Assembly (NCBI GenBank): GCA_040437565.1
Contig: JBDOQK010000065.1
Coordinates: 123,000-186,999 of the forward strand
Reading direction: 5' to 3'
DNA from: Albugo candida
Taxonomy: Eukaryota > Oomycota > Peronosporomycetes > Albuginales
Length of the DNA: 64,000 bases
Within the stretch, counting starts at the first letter, position 1; each line of letters begins with the position of its first letter. Under the pieces are notes generated by a model, which searched no databases, was not told where the DNA came from, and saw only the letters and a program-made list of their open reading frames with translations. Shown in pieces: positions 32,147 to 44,209 of the stretch. The position numbers and the translations under genes were made by a program.

Positions 32147-33489
32147 TTACAACTGACAAATGTTCAGACTCGGCAGATAATCCATTGAGAGAGCTAGAAA
32201 GTGTAATCGTCGACGTAAGAGATACGCTTGAAATACTTGGGGTAATCTCTCAGATCCAAGACCATCCATACATTCAAAGCTTTTTTGTTTAGCCAAATCA
32301 ACATTTAACCGGCGAAATCTCGGCGTGATATGCGTTGGATTCGGATTGTACATTCGACTGAGTTTAACCTTTGCGGTCGGAGAACGCCCAGCCGGATGCG
32401 GCTCTAGAAGCGCCTTTCCGTTCACGTACAAGACTTGAGATGGTTCGGTATCGAGCTCATATGGAACGAAGTGAGCCATACTTCCACATAATGTGTTGGG
32501 ATGCTTCTTGAGACACCCATTTGGAACAGAATCGAGAAGACTCAATCCCCAAGGAGAGAAAAAGTAATCTTGCTGCGCCAATTCGAAGGCAAGCCAATAT
32601 GCCTCCTTATCGCCCCTAGAAAGCGCAAGTGAGAAAGAAAATGCATACGCGAGTCAAAAGACCCTTACCAGGAAAATCTCAATTCATAACGCACGTGAAA
32701 GATCAAGTACTCTAGTATTTTCATTGCTTTCCCGGCTCTCGATTTGTCGATCAAAACGAGTGAGGAGTCTTGTTCGTGAGCAACATTGTATCGATACGTT
32801 AATGACCTTTTGAGGTGCTCGGAAGGATTGGGACCTTGTAATCCGAATTGGGCGTAGTCAAATGTGCTGATGAGATGACGCAATAATGGTGTTCCATTGA
32901 TGCGTCTGGCTAAGAAATTATGCAACTTTACATGCCGATCGTAAAAAAAGGTGGTCCCCGTCTTCGTATACCCACTCAGCCGTCGAAGACTGGCTGGATC
33001 TTGTAGAAAAATATCGTCCGCGTCCATGAGCACAACTTCTGTCAGATTCGTTAAAATCAATGCAAGAGGCTTGATCCAATATCCTTGAAAGTCGGAAGGT
33101 CGGACACCTTTTGGGAACATATTCTGACGCTGTGCTTGCTCACATATATCGATTATTTGAATATGGTCGTCAATGCTTCGAAGCAGCTGTTGCGATCGCG
33201 TGGAGAGCTCGTTCATACAGTGATGCACTTGAATTATCTCTTTATTCCCAAGGCAGCGCAATTCACGGATGAGCGAGACGCCCATTTCCATGGCTTCTTC
33301 AAATAGACACAGTATGATTCCTGAGGAAGCTTCGCCATGAGCAGTTCGGCCAGCTCGAGGTCGTATAAGGTACCTGTACGGAACTTTTGGATCAAGTTTC
33401 CCAGTGAATAGGAACACAATAAAGTACAAAAACAACGACAGTAAACTCAGACTACGCCATAATCGCGTGAATCGGATCGGAATCCGCAT
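32147..33489 (-). CDS. Golgi-type alpha-mannosyltransferase, two exons
   Basis: Exons are 32669-33489 and 32147-32615; intron 32616-32668 restores WGDKEAYWLAFELA, a strongly conserved motif of fungal-type MNN1/GT71-like mannosyltransferases. 429 residues. It is a type II membrane protein: an N-terminal segment (about residues 14-31, LSLLSLFLYFIVFLFTG) and a lumenal catalytic domain. The DxD-type metal/nucleotide-sugar site is EVVLMDADDIFLQDP. Expected to transfer mannose from GDP-mannose onto glycans in the Golgi. Its start is 48 bp from the divergent Zwilch-like gene, so the two must share a promoter region. Confidence 0.8.
32616..32668 (-). other. Intron of the mannosyltransferase gene
   Basis: 53 bp, GTAAGG...TTCTAG, phase 2. 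Confidence 0.85.
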
Positions 33490-33537
33490 TATACGAACGA
33501 ATGCTCCAGAAATAGGATATTGTCAAGCGTCTAAATC

Positions 33538-35836
33538 ATGCGAAATAAAAGCGCTTTATATTGTGAAATTGATATTGCAAAATGGAGAAAAGCGATACAT
33601 CGCTGTCTGCAGTCAAAAGGATGCGTGTTATTGGATTCTGAAAAACGATGTGGCACAATTTTATGTTGTATTGTTCCGGGTATTTTATATCATCCGTTGC
33701 AGTCCTTACTCTATCGTAGAGAAAGCACTAGCGAGGTGTCGCAGTGTATCTGTATCTATCGGCTGCATCCAGTCGTGAACGATCTTTTGAAAAATGTATC
33801 ACATTCATTGAGTGAGGAGGACCAGAGCATACTACTGCGAGCTTTTTTGTATACACCAGACACGCATGGTATGTCTTGGATGGAATCAACACAGTGTGCA
33901 AGTGTACTGAATCTACATGATGACGTTATTCTTCCATACTGTCGAGACGCTGAGAACGCACGAACGGTTTTGATCAATATCAATGAAGCTCTCGCCATAA
34001 TCGAAAGCCGTCACTTTGGTGGTGGACGCATCAGAATATTAATTTCGCATCAGAATGGTTATTTTGGACGGGATTTTGATTTCTTTAACGCTAAAATCAC
34101 TCGTTTCATACGTTTGGAAAAGGAGGAAGACGTCGCATTGACTGAAAATCTTGTGAAAAAATTTGATAGTTTTTGTGAAAAGTATCAAACAGAATGTCAA
34201 GTAGCAACTCAAGTGCGGAGACCATCAACGACAGTTGGATTGGATTTGAATGTACACGTGAATGCTCAGTACAACGTATGGATGGATCCATCTCGACTTG
34301 AGCAAGAATCTGAGTTTGGAACTGATTGGATGCAAGGACACATGTTCAAGCTTACCTTTGTATGGAACGGACTTGAGAATACTCGCGCGTTTTTGTGTCC
34401 ACCTATCGAGTCATCTGAAGCTCATATATTGTTCTCAGTCCAATTGCGACAAGCAACTTCTGACGACCCACATCCGAATGTAGCGTCTACTTCGTCCCCG
34501 GAATACCAGCCATGCCACTGGGAACGCGATCTTTACTTACTGCGTGCTTTAGGGAAGGTATGCTCACACAAGAGGATTTGTCGCTGTGTACCTGAAGCCC
34601 TTTTTGCATGCAGACATTGGAAAATCCGAAACATCGTACCAAAGAGCATGACGATGGTATGTGTAGTGAAGAAAGGCGAGTCGGCATTATAAACGATTTC
34701 CGGGAGCTTTTGGTCAAGTCTGTTTCGACCCATTCCGTTGGGCCCCTTGTAGCACCAGACAGCGAGAATGGAATGTCTAGCGACTCACCAGGTTCAAAAT
34801 TATCGACGAGATGGATGCTTCTTCTAACTTGGTTTCTGAAGTGCTAAAGCGCTGTAATTTCGACTTGCTTGAGAAAATCTGGGTATTCTTTGCGTCTTCA
34901 GGAGCATCCGTCAGATTGGTGATCGATCTGATGCAGGAGACTTTCCGATGGCTATCCTCGATCCGATCAATGCCATTATTACACGCAACAAATCAAACAG
35001 CACTGGCAAACTATGTCAGATTGCAACTGGAGTATACAAGAGCAAAATCGAATGGAAACGCACAACAAGCAGCAGAACACGCAGCTCAATTGAAAACTCT
35101 GCAGAGTTTGAACGAAGCATTGGAAGCTCTATCGGAGCTCGGACGTTGGAAGATCGGTCGTGATATTGCGCATTATCTCTCAAAATTGGGTATTTTATCA
35201 GAGTCCGTCACCACTGCAATACAAAACCTGATGGTGGATGGCGATGTACGGCTGCATCCGCGTGATGTGATCACGATCATTCTCGTGGTGCGCTTTCTAT
35301 CAAGCGCAGGAGTAACTCACGATAAATGTCGCGGATATGTTGAATCCATTTGCATTTTACTGGAACAACAGCGATCAGAATTCCGAAAGGATCGCTGGAC
35401 CTCAAAAAGAATATGCGTCAAGTGGCCAGTATCAGCAGCTATCATCATGCGCTCAGAGAGCGTCCGGCGATTGTTACCAGGTGCGTATGAGCGAATACTC
35501 TATTTGATAAAAGCTGCACTGACGCTGATTGTAGACTTGGCAACATGGGATTTGCAATTGACAAACGACACTGCTATTCAGCGGCATGTACGATTATGCA
35601 GGCAATCCATTGAATCGTGGCATCCCACGTGGAAGACTATGCGCTTTGAAAGCGAGACAACTCTAAGGTTGGACGCTTCCACATTGCAACGATTGCGTCG
35701 TGTTCCTATACATATCGCTTCAATCCCGGCTATCCACAGTTTCCTGCGTGATACGGCTTCAAAAGCGTCCGTTATTGAATCAGTCGATTATCAGTGTTAC
35801 GTCTGCACCATCGAAGCGATTCAGTATGGAGAATAA
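33538..35836 (+). CDS. Zwilch-like kinetochore protein, at least three exons
   Basis: Exon 1 is 33538-34557; intron 34558-34613 (GTATGC...TGCAG, phase 0) leads into exon 2. A second intron must change frame before about 34781, but its donor is ambiguous (candidates between 34661 and 34749; acceptor 34780 or 34791). The last exon runs to 35836. About 680 residues. Segments recall Zwilch: DLYLLRALGK, then VLKRCNFDLLEKIWVFFAS and LEALSELGRWKIGRDIAHYL in the expected order. Zwilch works with Rod and ZW10 in spindle-checkpoint signalling at kinetochores. The match is by memory and distant. Convergent with ELP3, 42 bp apart. Confidence 0.5.
34558..34613 (+). other. Intron 1 of the Zwilch-like gene
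   Basis: 56 bp, GTATGC...GCATGCAG. It joins RALGK to TLENPKHR in phase 0. Confidence 0.7.
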
Positions 35837-35878
35837 TCGAGCGGATATGTCGACAATGTAATGTGATGAAAATACATT

Positions 35879-37852
35879 TTAATTTTTTGTTGACTGAATC
35901 AGTGCGTTGGCAACAACAGTAACAGCCATCATAGTGGTGATTCTAGGGAAGAACGTGCTCGATTTCAGAGCTTTTTGAAAGGGGCATTTTTCCTCTCCGA
36001 AATGCTTGAGCATAAGCTCTCCTGTTCCTTCCAATTCGAATCCCAGACGTCGATAAAAATTACGAACTCCCACGCCCGCAATGACAGCGACTTTTGTGTA
36101 TCCATGCATTCGGGCAATTTCTTCTGCTTTACGCATGAGTTTAGTCCCAAAACCAGTGTGTTGCGCCGCACTCATACTGCCAATCAACTCATTTGCATCG
36201 GCCTCGTCTTCCTTCTTGGGAACGGACACCAGTTGACCATACACGTGCAATTCTCGTATCAGAGCTGCGTTCTCGAGCTCAGGAAAGACATCTCCACCGG
36301 CAGTTGGTGAGATACGAAGACGGACAAACCCACATATTTTGCGCCGATCAGGAGATTCAAAACTGATGAAGAATTCTTTCCCTTCATTAGCCTCATATTC
36401 TCGAACCACCAGCTCGGCAGAGGCAATAGCGTCATCGTCGGCCTTTACTTCTCGACATCGAATACAAGGACAAAAGGTACCTCGCTGCTCCATTTTCTTT
36501 GTCAAAACTTGCCGAAGATTTGGTTCGTCCATTCCACCAAGAATGTACTGACTTGGAATGTCACGAATGACTCGATTCAAGCGAATCCACGGATGTACTT
36601 GCGCCTTGACTTCCATCAGCAATTCGATCAACTCGTCATCGGAATATGGTATGTAGCTGCCAGAATCATGCCATTTTTTGATTACAGTCCAAGGCGTGAT
36701 CTCACAAGGATAGATTTTCCATTGATCTGCTTGTAATTGCGTGGAATTCAAGACGAAAGAAAACATTTGACGATCCATTTCGGGGGTACTACCCGGTAGA
36801 TTGGGCATCAGATGTATGTCTGTTTTATAACAGCAGTCGCGCAGCAGTTTCATTGCTCTTATGGCATCTTCAGTTGTACACCCTCGATTGATTTTTGTGA
36901 GAATCCCATCGTCTGTATGTTGTACCCCCAGTTGGACACGGGTACATCCATAACGCCGAAAACGTCGAAGTTCTTCAGGCGTGATGCAATCCGGACGAGT
37001 TTCCAATGTGATGCCAATTATTTTGACAGCAGCGGTCTCATTTTCCAGCTTTTCTTGATCCAGTGTCCCTTTTAAACGTTTTTCTCGATGATAAAATGTA
37101 TTTGCAGCGTAAAACAAATCTCTTATAAACATTTCCTGATACTCGTGTGGATACGAGGACCAAGTTCCCCCCAAGACAAGCAGCTCAATCTTGTCCACTG
37201 GATGACCGTTCATCGCCAAAGTAATCGCACGGTCACAGAACTGTAGCACGGGATCAAAGTCATTGCGATTGGCACGAAGCACACTGGGCTCATCGTGAAG
37301 ATAACTGCGAGGCTGGCCAGGTTCATTGGGACAATAATAACAGTTCCATTGACAGCTGAAGCGTTGCTTTGTTTCGTTGACTGTTGGATAAGGACTTGTA
37401 AGAACAGTTATTACGAGCACACCTGACTGACTTTTTTGAGCTTTTTTCACGAGAAGCTTCTCCATTTTCATCCCACCATCAAGTTTTTTCTGCTGGACCA
37501 GGAGATTGTACACAAAACGCATTTGTGACTTTTTTGGTATGCATTTAAACTCACGTCGCAGCTTCACAGAAGCTTTTTCCAGCTGTTCGGGGGTTTGTGG
37601 GTCTAACTTTGCGAGAAAATGAACCATCTCTTCATATTTGGAGATCTCGTCTGCAGGAATCAGTGTGTCCCATGATTTATAGATATCTTCAATCGAGTTA
37701 TTCTTCCAGTCTTTATCTTGACTTCTCTTGTAGGTTTCTGGATCATTCAAATTTCCGACTCTTGTACGTGTCGCTTTCACTTTTGTGCTTTTCACTGTGA
37801 CAGTATTTGTAGTCGTTCTCACAATTCGGGTCGTCTTACGTTCCGCAGCCAT
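35879..37852 (-). CDS. ELP3: Elongator subunit 3 (ELP3), radical SAM/GNAT tRNA-modifying enzyme
   Basis: The product has 657 residues in one exon. It installs carboxymethyl-type groups on wobble uridine of tRNA. A basic N-terminus is followed by the radical-SAM region with the cluster Cys in FSCQWNCYYCPNEPGQP (about residues 163-178) and LLVLGGTWSSYPHEYQ. A C-terminal GNAT domain includes HTGFGTKLMRKAEEIA and VGVRNFYRRLGFE. After the domain the protein ends in a hydrophobic stretch (TTMMAVTVVANALI) and a short polar end, resembling a tail anchor. The radical-SAM segment is of the divergent type seen in some protists. Confidence 0.9.
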   Translation of the reverse strand: MAAERKTTRIVRTTTNTVTVKSTKVKATRTRVGNLNDPETYKRSQDKDWKNNSIEDIYKSWDTLIPADEISKYEEMVHFLAKLDPQTPEQLEKASVKLRREFKCIPKKSQMRFVYNLLVQQKKLDGGMKMEKLLVKKAQKSQSGVLVITVLTSPYPTVNETKQRFSCQWNCYYCPNEPGQPRSYLHDEPSVLRANRNDFDPVLQFCDRAITLAMNGHPVDKIELLVLGGTWSSYPHEYQEMFIRDLFYAANTFYHREKRLKGTLDQEKLENETAAVKIIGITLETRPDCITPEELRRFRRYGCTRVQLGVQHTDDGILTKINRGCTTEDAIRAMKLLRDCCYKTDIHLMPNLPGSTPEMDRQMFSFVLNSTQLQADQWKIYPCEITPWTVIKKWHDSGSYIPYSDDELIELLMEVKAQVHPWIRLNRVIRDIPSQYILGGMDEPNLRQVLTKKMEQRGTFCPCIRCREVKADDDAIASAELVVREYEANEGKEFFISFESPDRRKICGFVRLRISPTAGGDVFPELENAALIRELHVYGQLVSVPKKEDEADANELIGSMSAAQHTGFGTKLMRKAEEIARMHGYTKVAVIAGVGVRNFYRRLGFELEGTGELMLKHFGEEKCPFQKALKSSTFFPRITTMMAVTVVANALIQSTKN

Positions 37853-38459
37853 TCCTTTTCTGAGGGTCTTCTATTTGGAGTTAGCGCTTGAACTCGAAGC
37901 TTTCATAAACGCTGCGGAATCACGCGCGCTCGTGCGACTCATGATTAGAATAAAGTCGCTATGTGCACGCGTTGACGAACATACCATGTGGCGTTATGTC
38001 GCGAATAGATGGTCGCAATGCACTGTGGGCAATTCGAATCGCCTGACGATACGCTCGATAATAATAAAGCACGGAAAATGGTTCACGAGGGACTGAAAAA
38101 TAGAATCGACATTCGATTTATCCGATAGTATCTATGCCCTATGATTTCCACATCTTTGACTCATTGCGCATTTTCGAGTCGATTGCATTTTTTCGGTAGA
38201 TTGCATGTGTTTCTTTCGATAGTACGTGTGCTTCTTTAGGGTCGTCTTCGTCACATTGCAACCATTCAATCTTAATGAGGTGTTCGCGTATCCCTTGTCG
38301 CCACATCCAATTTGATATCTATTCAATAAAGTTATCTTGTTCAGCTGTCTCTAGTATCGACATCTGCAGGCTCCTACAACCTTTGTGATCGCTGGGTCAA
38401 TGCAAGTTTTGCTTACGGATGAGCAAAATTGTTTTTTTAGATTTTTGATGAATCTCTAG
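37853..38459. other. Intergenic stretch between ELP3 and CTP synthase
   Basis: About 600 bp; short readings only. It must hold the ELP3 promoter and the CTP synthase 3' flank. No recognisable RNA gene. Confidence 0.45.
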
Positions 38460-40764
38460 TTATCTATTCGATGATGATTGCCGGCTTTTTATGAAAGTGT
38501 CCAATTGCTTCGTTGCTGCTAAAATGAGACCGTAGAATGGAGGGGATGGATCGTTCGGGTATGATTGAAACTCCGGGTGATATTGAGTTGCAAAGTAGAA
38601 AGGATGAACGTCAGTTGCCAATTCGAGTATCTGCATTCGTTCTCCTTTGACATCTCTGCCCACAAAGCGGAGTCCTGCTTTTTGTAAGTCTTCAACAAAT
38701 GCCGGATTTACTTCATATCGATGGCGATGACGCTCGAAAATTCGATCATGATCCGGGTACAGAAAGGAAGCGAGGGACTGTTGCGAATTTGAAGCTTCCA
38801 AATGCAAGATTGTTTGTCTGGATCCGCATCGCATCGTGCCTCCCATCTCATTCGGATCAATTTCTGGCATAAATATAATGACATTGTGCAGAGTCTTGGG
38901 GGTAAATTCTTCACTATCGGCATCTTCCCATCCGAGTACGTTGCGAGCATACTCTATCACAGCTACTTGCATCCCCAAACAAATTCCGAGATAAGGCTTC
39001 TTCTCTTCTCGAGCATATTTAGCCGCCAAGACTTTACCATCCACTCCACGATCTCCAAATCCTCCGGGACAAAGAATTCCGTCGGCTTGTTTGATGCTCT
39101 CCCAGCTTTCTTTGTATTTTTCGTAGTTTGAAGACTTCATCTCTGGCTCCAAGTCACTTGCTTCAATCCACACAATTTTCAGATCGTAATCACATTTCAT
39201 TGTTGCGTGCTTAAGCGCTTTGATGACACTAAGGTATGAGTCTTGCAGCCCGGTGTATTTCCCAACCAGTGCTATCGTACATGTTCGTGCGAACGAGTCG
39301 ACACGATGCGCCATTTCAGCCCATGTTGTCAAATCGGGTTCCCGGAATCTTTCCATTAACTGTAGCCTTGACAGTAGAATACTTGCGGCTCCTTGCTTTG
39401 CCAACAGTAATGGAACGTGATATATATTACTGACGTCATGCACGGATAGAACATGATTTTTGGGAACCTGACAAAACATTCCAATTTTGGCTTTCGTTGC
39501 CTCTTCCAATTGTTTTTCACTCCGACAAATGATGACATCAGGAGATAATCCAACACTTCGCAACTCTTTTATTGCATGTTGAGTGGGCTTTGTTTTTTGT
39601 TCTCCAACGGATCCCAACACTGGAACAAGAGAGACATGTACAAGGCAGAAGTTGTCAACGCCAACTCGAAATTGGAATTGTCTCAATGCTTCCAGAAAAA
39701 TCATACTCTCGATATCCCCAACAGTGCCACCAACCTCAATCAGACAAACATCTGCGATTTCCTTATTGCTGCCATCCGGTCCCTCGACACTGATCTGAGC
39801 CACTTCTTCTATCCAGTCTTGTATCGCGTCCGAGATATGTGGGACGACTTGCACTGTCTTGCCCAAGTAATCTCCCCGACGTTCTTTTGAGATGACTTTT
39901 TGATATACTTTTCCAGTTGTAATGTTATGATCGCGGGTTAATGTGATCTTGAGGAACCTTTCGTAATTGCCTAGGTCTAGATCACTCTCACCTCCATCGT
40001 GTAGCACAAAAACTTCGCCATGTTCGAATGGTGACATAGTTCCAGCATCACAATTCAAGTAAGGGTCAATTTTGATCGATGTGACACGCAGACCGAGGGA
40101 CTTTAAGACGACACCGATACTACTGATTGTTATTCCTTTGCCAAGACCACTTACTGTGCCGCCAGTAACAGCCAGATACTTCATTTCGCTTTCAGTATTT
40201 GTGTCAGCGGATATAATTCGCGGTAATGATTGGNNNNNNNNNNNNNNNNNNNNNNNNNNNNNNNNNNNNNNNNNNNNNNNNNNNNNNNNNNNNNNNNNNN
40301 NNNNNNNNNNNNNNNNNNNNNNNNNNNNNNNNNGCGATTTCCTTATTGCTGCCATCCGGTCCCTCGACACTGATCTGAGCCACTTCTTCTATCCAGTCTT
40401 GTATCGCGTCCGAGATATGTGGGACGACTTGCACTGTCTTGCCCAAGTAATCTCCCCGACGTTCTTTTGAGATGACTTTTTGATATACTTTTCCAGTTGT
40501 AATGTTATGATCGCGGGTTAATGTGATCTTGAGGAACCTTTCGTAATTGCCTAGGTCTAGATCACTCTCACCTCCATCGTGTAGCACAAAAACTTCGCCA
40601 TGTTCGAATGGTGACATAGTTCCAGCATCACAATTCAAGTAAGGGTCAATTTTGATCGATGTGACACGCAGACCGAGGGACTTTAAGACGACACCGATAC
40701 TACTGATTGTTATTCCTTTGCCAAGACCACTTACTGTGCCGCCAGTAACAGCCAGATACTTCAT
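38460..40764 (-). CDS. CTP synthase
   Basis: It makes CTP from UTP, ATP and glutamine in the cytosol. I choose the Met at 40764 because [16 protein letters not shown] is the canonical start of the family; an upstream in-frame Met exists at 40923. The synthetase domain shows [17 protein letters not shown] and [10 protein letters not shown]. The glutamine amidotransferase domain has the nucleophile Cys in YLGICLGMQ (about residue 403) and a His-Glu pair in TQYHPEFQS. Corrected for the 580-bp gap artefact the length is 574 residues, normal for eukaryotes. No intron. Confidence 0.95.
40234..40333. other. Assembly gap 9 (100 N), overlapping flanks
   Basis: 39754-40233 is repeated at 40334-40813 (480 bp) inside CTP synthase. 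Confidence 0.95.
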
Positions 40765-40923
40765 TTCGCTTTCAGTATTTGTGTCAGCGGATATAATTCG
40801 CGGTAATGATTGGTTATGGGCGAATTCCAATCTGTCCGATAGGTTGAGTACGCATTTACACAAGCATAGCCAATCAAACTGTAGACTCAGACACTTGTGA
40901 CTGGCCTGTTTCATCTGATTCAT

Positions 40924-42602
40924 CCAATTAGATGAGAAGCGGTGAATGGAACAACCGCTCGGATTCTCAATTTTGTCACTATGAGCGCAAACTAGATCTT
41001 TCGCGTTTATGTTTCTATGCTGATGATTGGATATCCTGATCAGCGCTCAACTTCTCAAGCACTATGAACCTTTTGTTGTGATTATGCTCACTTGGCTGAG
41101 CTTTAGTCAATGAGATATCTATAAAGAGGGCGTCGACAGGGTACAACCGTTTGTTTGATGAGTATGCGCTCAGTCTTAGTCGCAAAATGGAATCAGGGAC
41201 GACAGAAATCAGCAAGTATCAAATACCAGTCGATCAGTGTGTAAGACTGAGGTGATTTGGCTTAGAATCCATACTCAAATTGTGCTGGTAAAGTATACAG
41301 ATACTCATGCAAGCCNNNNNNNNNNNNNNNNNNNNNNNNNNNNNNNNNNNNNNNNNNNNNNNNNNNNNNNNNNNNNNNNNNNNNNNNNNNNNNNNNNNNN
41401 NNNNNNNNNNNNNNNCATCCAATTAGATGAGAAGCGGTGAATGGAACAACCGCTCATGCAGAACAAAATTCTCAATTTTGTCACTATGAGCGCAAACTAG
41501 ATCTTTCGCGTTTATGTTTCTATGCTGGTGATTGGATATCCTGATCACCGCTCAACTTCTCAAGCACTATGAACCTTTTGTTGTGATTTTGCTTACTTGG
41601 CTGAGCTTTAGTCAATGAGATATCTATAAAGAGGGCGTCGACAGGGTACAACCGTTTGTTTGATGAGTATGCGCTCAATCTTAGTCGCATAATGGAACAG
41701 GGACGACAGAAATCAGCAAGTATCAAATACCAGTCGATCAGTGTGTAAGACTAAGGTGATTTGGCTTAGAATCCATACTCAAATTGTGCTGGTAAAGTAT
41801 ACAGATACTCATGCAAGCCAGGAGTTATGTTGCGGACATGTTAGCTGCGCTGTTAAGTGCTAAGCAACGTCATCTTGAGTCGCCGTAGCGTCAATAACAA
41901 TACCGATGCGTCGAGTACGTAAGCACAGCTTCAAAGTATGTGTCGCAGTCGTGAATCAAAACCAATCTATACGAATATAGCCGTAGCCGATAAGGTTTGA
42001 TTTCTGGCCCAGAAGCCCGTCATCGATCGGTCTCGACTACCTCGTTTTTCATTGGCTTAGACGAACGTTTGTCGTCCACTAAATTGTTTAGTGCAAAGCT
42101 GGTCGCATCGCTTCAAAGAAACGTAGGACAACGCCGAGAGTAACTTTTTTGATTCCGAAAAAGAGCTTCAAACAGGGTATAATCTTAACCTAGTCTTGTC
42201 AATGGGAACAAATCCATTTGCGATACGCCAGTACGATGCTTACCAGAGGATTATTGGTGAAGGGGCCTTTACCATTGTACACGTAATATATTTAGCATTG
42301 AAGCAGATTTTATACTATAAAGGAAAGAAAGCTTATGAGGTTGACTCACCTGCTCTCGTGACTCACTCTACATCGTACTGAATGCTTGCAGACACTTTCA
42401 CACTCATTTTTAACGACAGAGTGTTCTTCTTGTACGTTGTACTAAAGCGTAAACATTCTTCTGGCGTAATTATAGCTTGCGAAAAAAAGCATCGTTTATA
42501 TAAGAATTGATAAATTACGCGTATAGGTGCCATGGAGTCATTGTGCTTCTCCAACTGAATAACAGTATCGAATACCTGAGTAACGGACCTTCCAGATTTT
42601 TC
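40924..42602. other. Non-coding stretch with diverged overlap
   Basis: It contains gap 10 and the diverged repeat. Short minus readings at 41015-41215 and 41520-41726 are the two versions of one stretch. At 42196-42381 a 61-codon reading contains YQRIIGEGAFTIVHVIY, reminiscent of a protein-kinase glycine loop, but nothing kinase-like follows. Confidence 0.4.
41316..41415. other. Assembly gap 10 (100 N), diverged overlapping flanks
   Basis: 40921-41315 and 41416-41819 are versions of the same sequence (395 and 404 bp) with substitutions and small indels. Confidence 0.9.
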
Positions 42603-42822
42603 AAAGGTGCTATTGCCGAAGTCAACACCAAATTCAAGTCTCAGTAGTGCTCAATTCAACGACACATTACGACTCAGCGTTCCTATACGACTTGTCGCAT
42701 ACAGTCGAAATCAGTAATACTTCACCGCACTAATCGATTCTTCTTAACATGGAACATTCGAGCGCCTTGTCATTACATTCATGGCTGAAAACTGAGCGTG
42801 TTCTTTGCACATGCTGTGAGCA

Positions 42823-42922
42823 NNNNNNNNNNNNNNNNNNNNNNNNNNNNNNNNNNNNNNNNNNNNNNNNNNNNNNNNNNNNNNNNNNNNNNNNNNNNNN
42901 NNNNNNNNNNNNNNNNNNNNNN
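42823..42922. other. Assembly gap 11 (100 N), diverged overlapping flanks
   Basis: 42603-42822 and 42923-43135 match except for a 7-bp deletion and a substitution. The block contains the start of the Cys-rich gene twice (42749 and 43062). Confidence 0.9.
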
Positions 42923-43061
42923 AAAGGTGCTATTGCCGAAGTCAACACCAAATTCAAGTCTCAGTAGTGCTCAATTCAACGACACATTACGACTCAGCGT
43001 TCCTATACGACTTGTCGCATAAATCAGTAATACTTCACCGCACTAATCGATTCTTCTTAAC

Positions 43062-44209
43062 ATGGAACTTTCGAGCGCCTTGTCATTACATTCATGGCTG
43101 AAAACTGAGCGTGTTCTTTGCACATGCTGTGAGCAAGATTTCACCCAGAAGATAGATCAAACTCCATGGCAAGTCGCAAGCGATGGAAGCGATCTTTGTG
43201 CCGCCGCAAACTGTTTACAGTTGGCAATTCGCCGTCATTTGTGCTTTGACCATGTNNNNNNNNNNNNNNNNNNNNNNNNNNNNNNNNNNNNNNNNNNNNN
43301 NNNNNNNNNNNNNNNNNNNNNNNNNNNNNNNNNNNNNNNNNNNNNNNNNNNNNNNGCTGTGAGCAAGAATTCACCCAGAAGATAGAACAAACTCCATGGC
43401 AAGTCGCAAGCGATGGAAACGATCTTTGTGCCGCCGCAAACTGTTTACAGTTGGCAATTCGCCGTCATTTGTGCTTTGACCATGTTTTACATCACGAAAT
43501 GTGGGAACAACAACAACCAGAATGTGACGAAGAAATCTTTCTGCTTTCAGATCATATAGTAGAGCCTCTTGAGCTAAAAAAATGCGTAAATTGTAATCGG
43601 AACCCCCTGGATATTTACAAAAGCGGCGACCGTGTTGTATACTTGGTGATATCTCGCGATATTCAAGTGCCAAACCTTCATTGCTCTCAAACGAGTGATG
43701 ATGATGCTCAAACTGAAAAGTCGATCTCCAGCATAACCTCGCCATCGGTTCGCTCTCCACATCTTAAGTCAAAGAAGCGGGTCCGTAAAAGCCCATTTTT
43801 TCACGAGTCAAAATACCGGCAACAGAGACGAAAATTGAGGACCCATACGGGTGTTGAAGAAGATTTGAAGTCGTGTATGAGAAACAAAAAATCACATATG
43901 TACTTGTGGAGAGGTTGCGACCAGCACGCCAATTCTGATGATGAATTAGAGACCATTCCTTCGCGTCATGCGACCAGGACCATGGCAGCTCAGTTTCAAC
44001 ATACACACACATCAATCGACACTCAAGTTGGGTGTCGAATTGAACCCGACAAATTCGAATATTTAGAGCCTACGAGCATTCTTTGTGCTGCAGCAGGCTG
44101 TGATCGATTTGCAAAGACAGGAAATCGATGTCGTTTTCACACAAAACAGCCATTGGAAACCTTTCTCCGTTACACAACAGCATTATCACAGATTTCTGCT
44201 CAGTGTTGA
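43062..44209 (+). CDS. Cys-rich protein with putative zinc-binding motifs
   Basis: I use the ATG at 43062; the same start occurs at 42749 in the overlapping contig. Corrected for gap 12 the product is 305 residues. The N-terminus has LCTCCEQDF and CAAANCLQLAIRRHLCFDH, the centre has KKCVNCNRN, and the C-terminus has CAAAGCDRFAKTGNRCRFH: repeated C-x4-C ... C-x2-H groups that could bind zinc, somewhat like WRKY19-type fingers. A basic KSKKRVRKS suggests nuclear location. No known domain recognised with certainty. Confidence 0.6.
43256..43355. other. Assembly gap 12 (100 N), diverged overlapping flanks
   Basis: 43126-43255 and 43356-43485 are versions of the same 130 bp with three substitutions, inside the Cys-rich gene. 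Confidence 0.9.

Noticed and set aside
42196..42381. Protein kinase fragment (YQRIIGEGAFTIVHV)
   Set aside because: Only a glycine-loop-like stretch; no VAxK, HRD or DFG motif within reach in any frame. Left as a remark.
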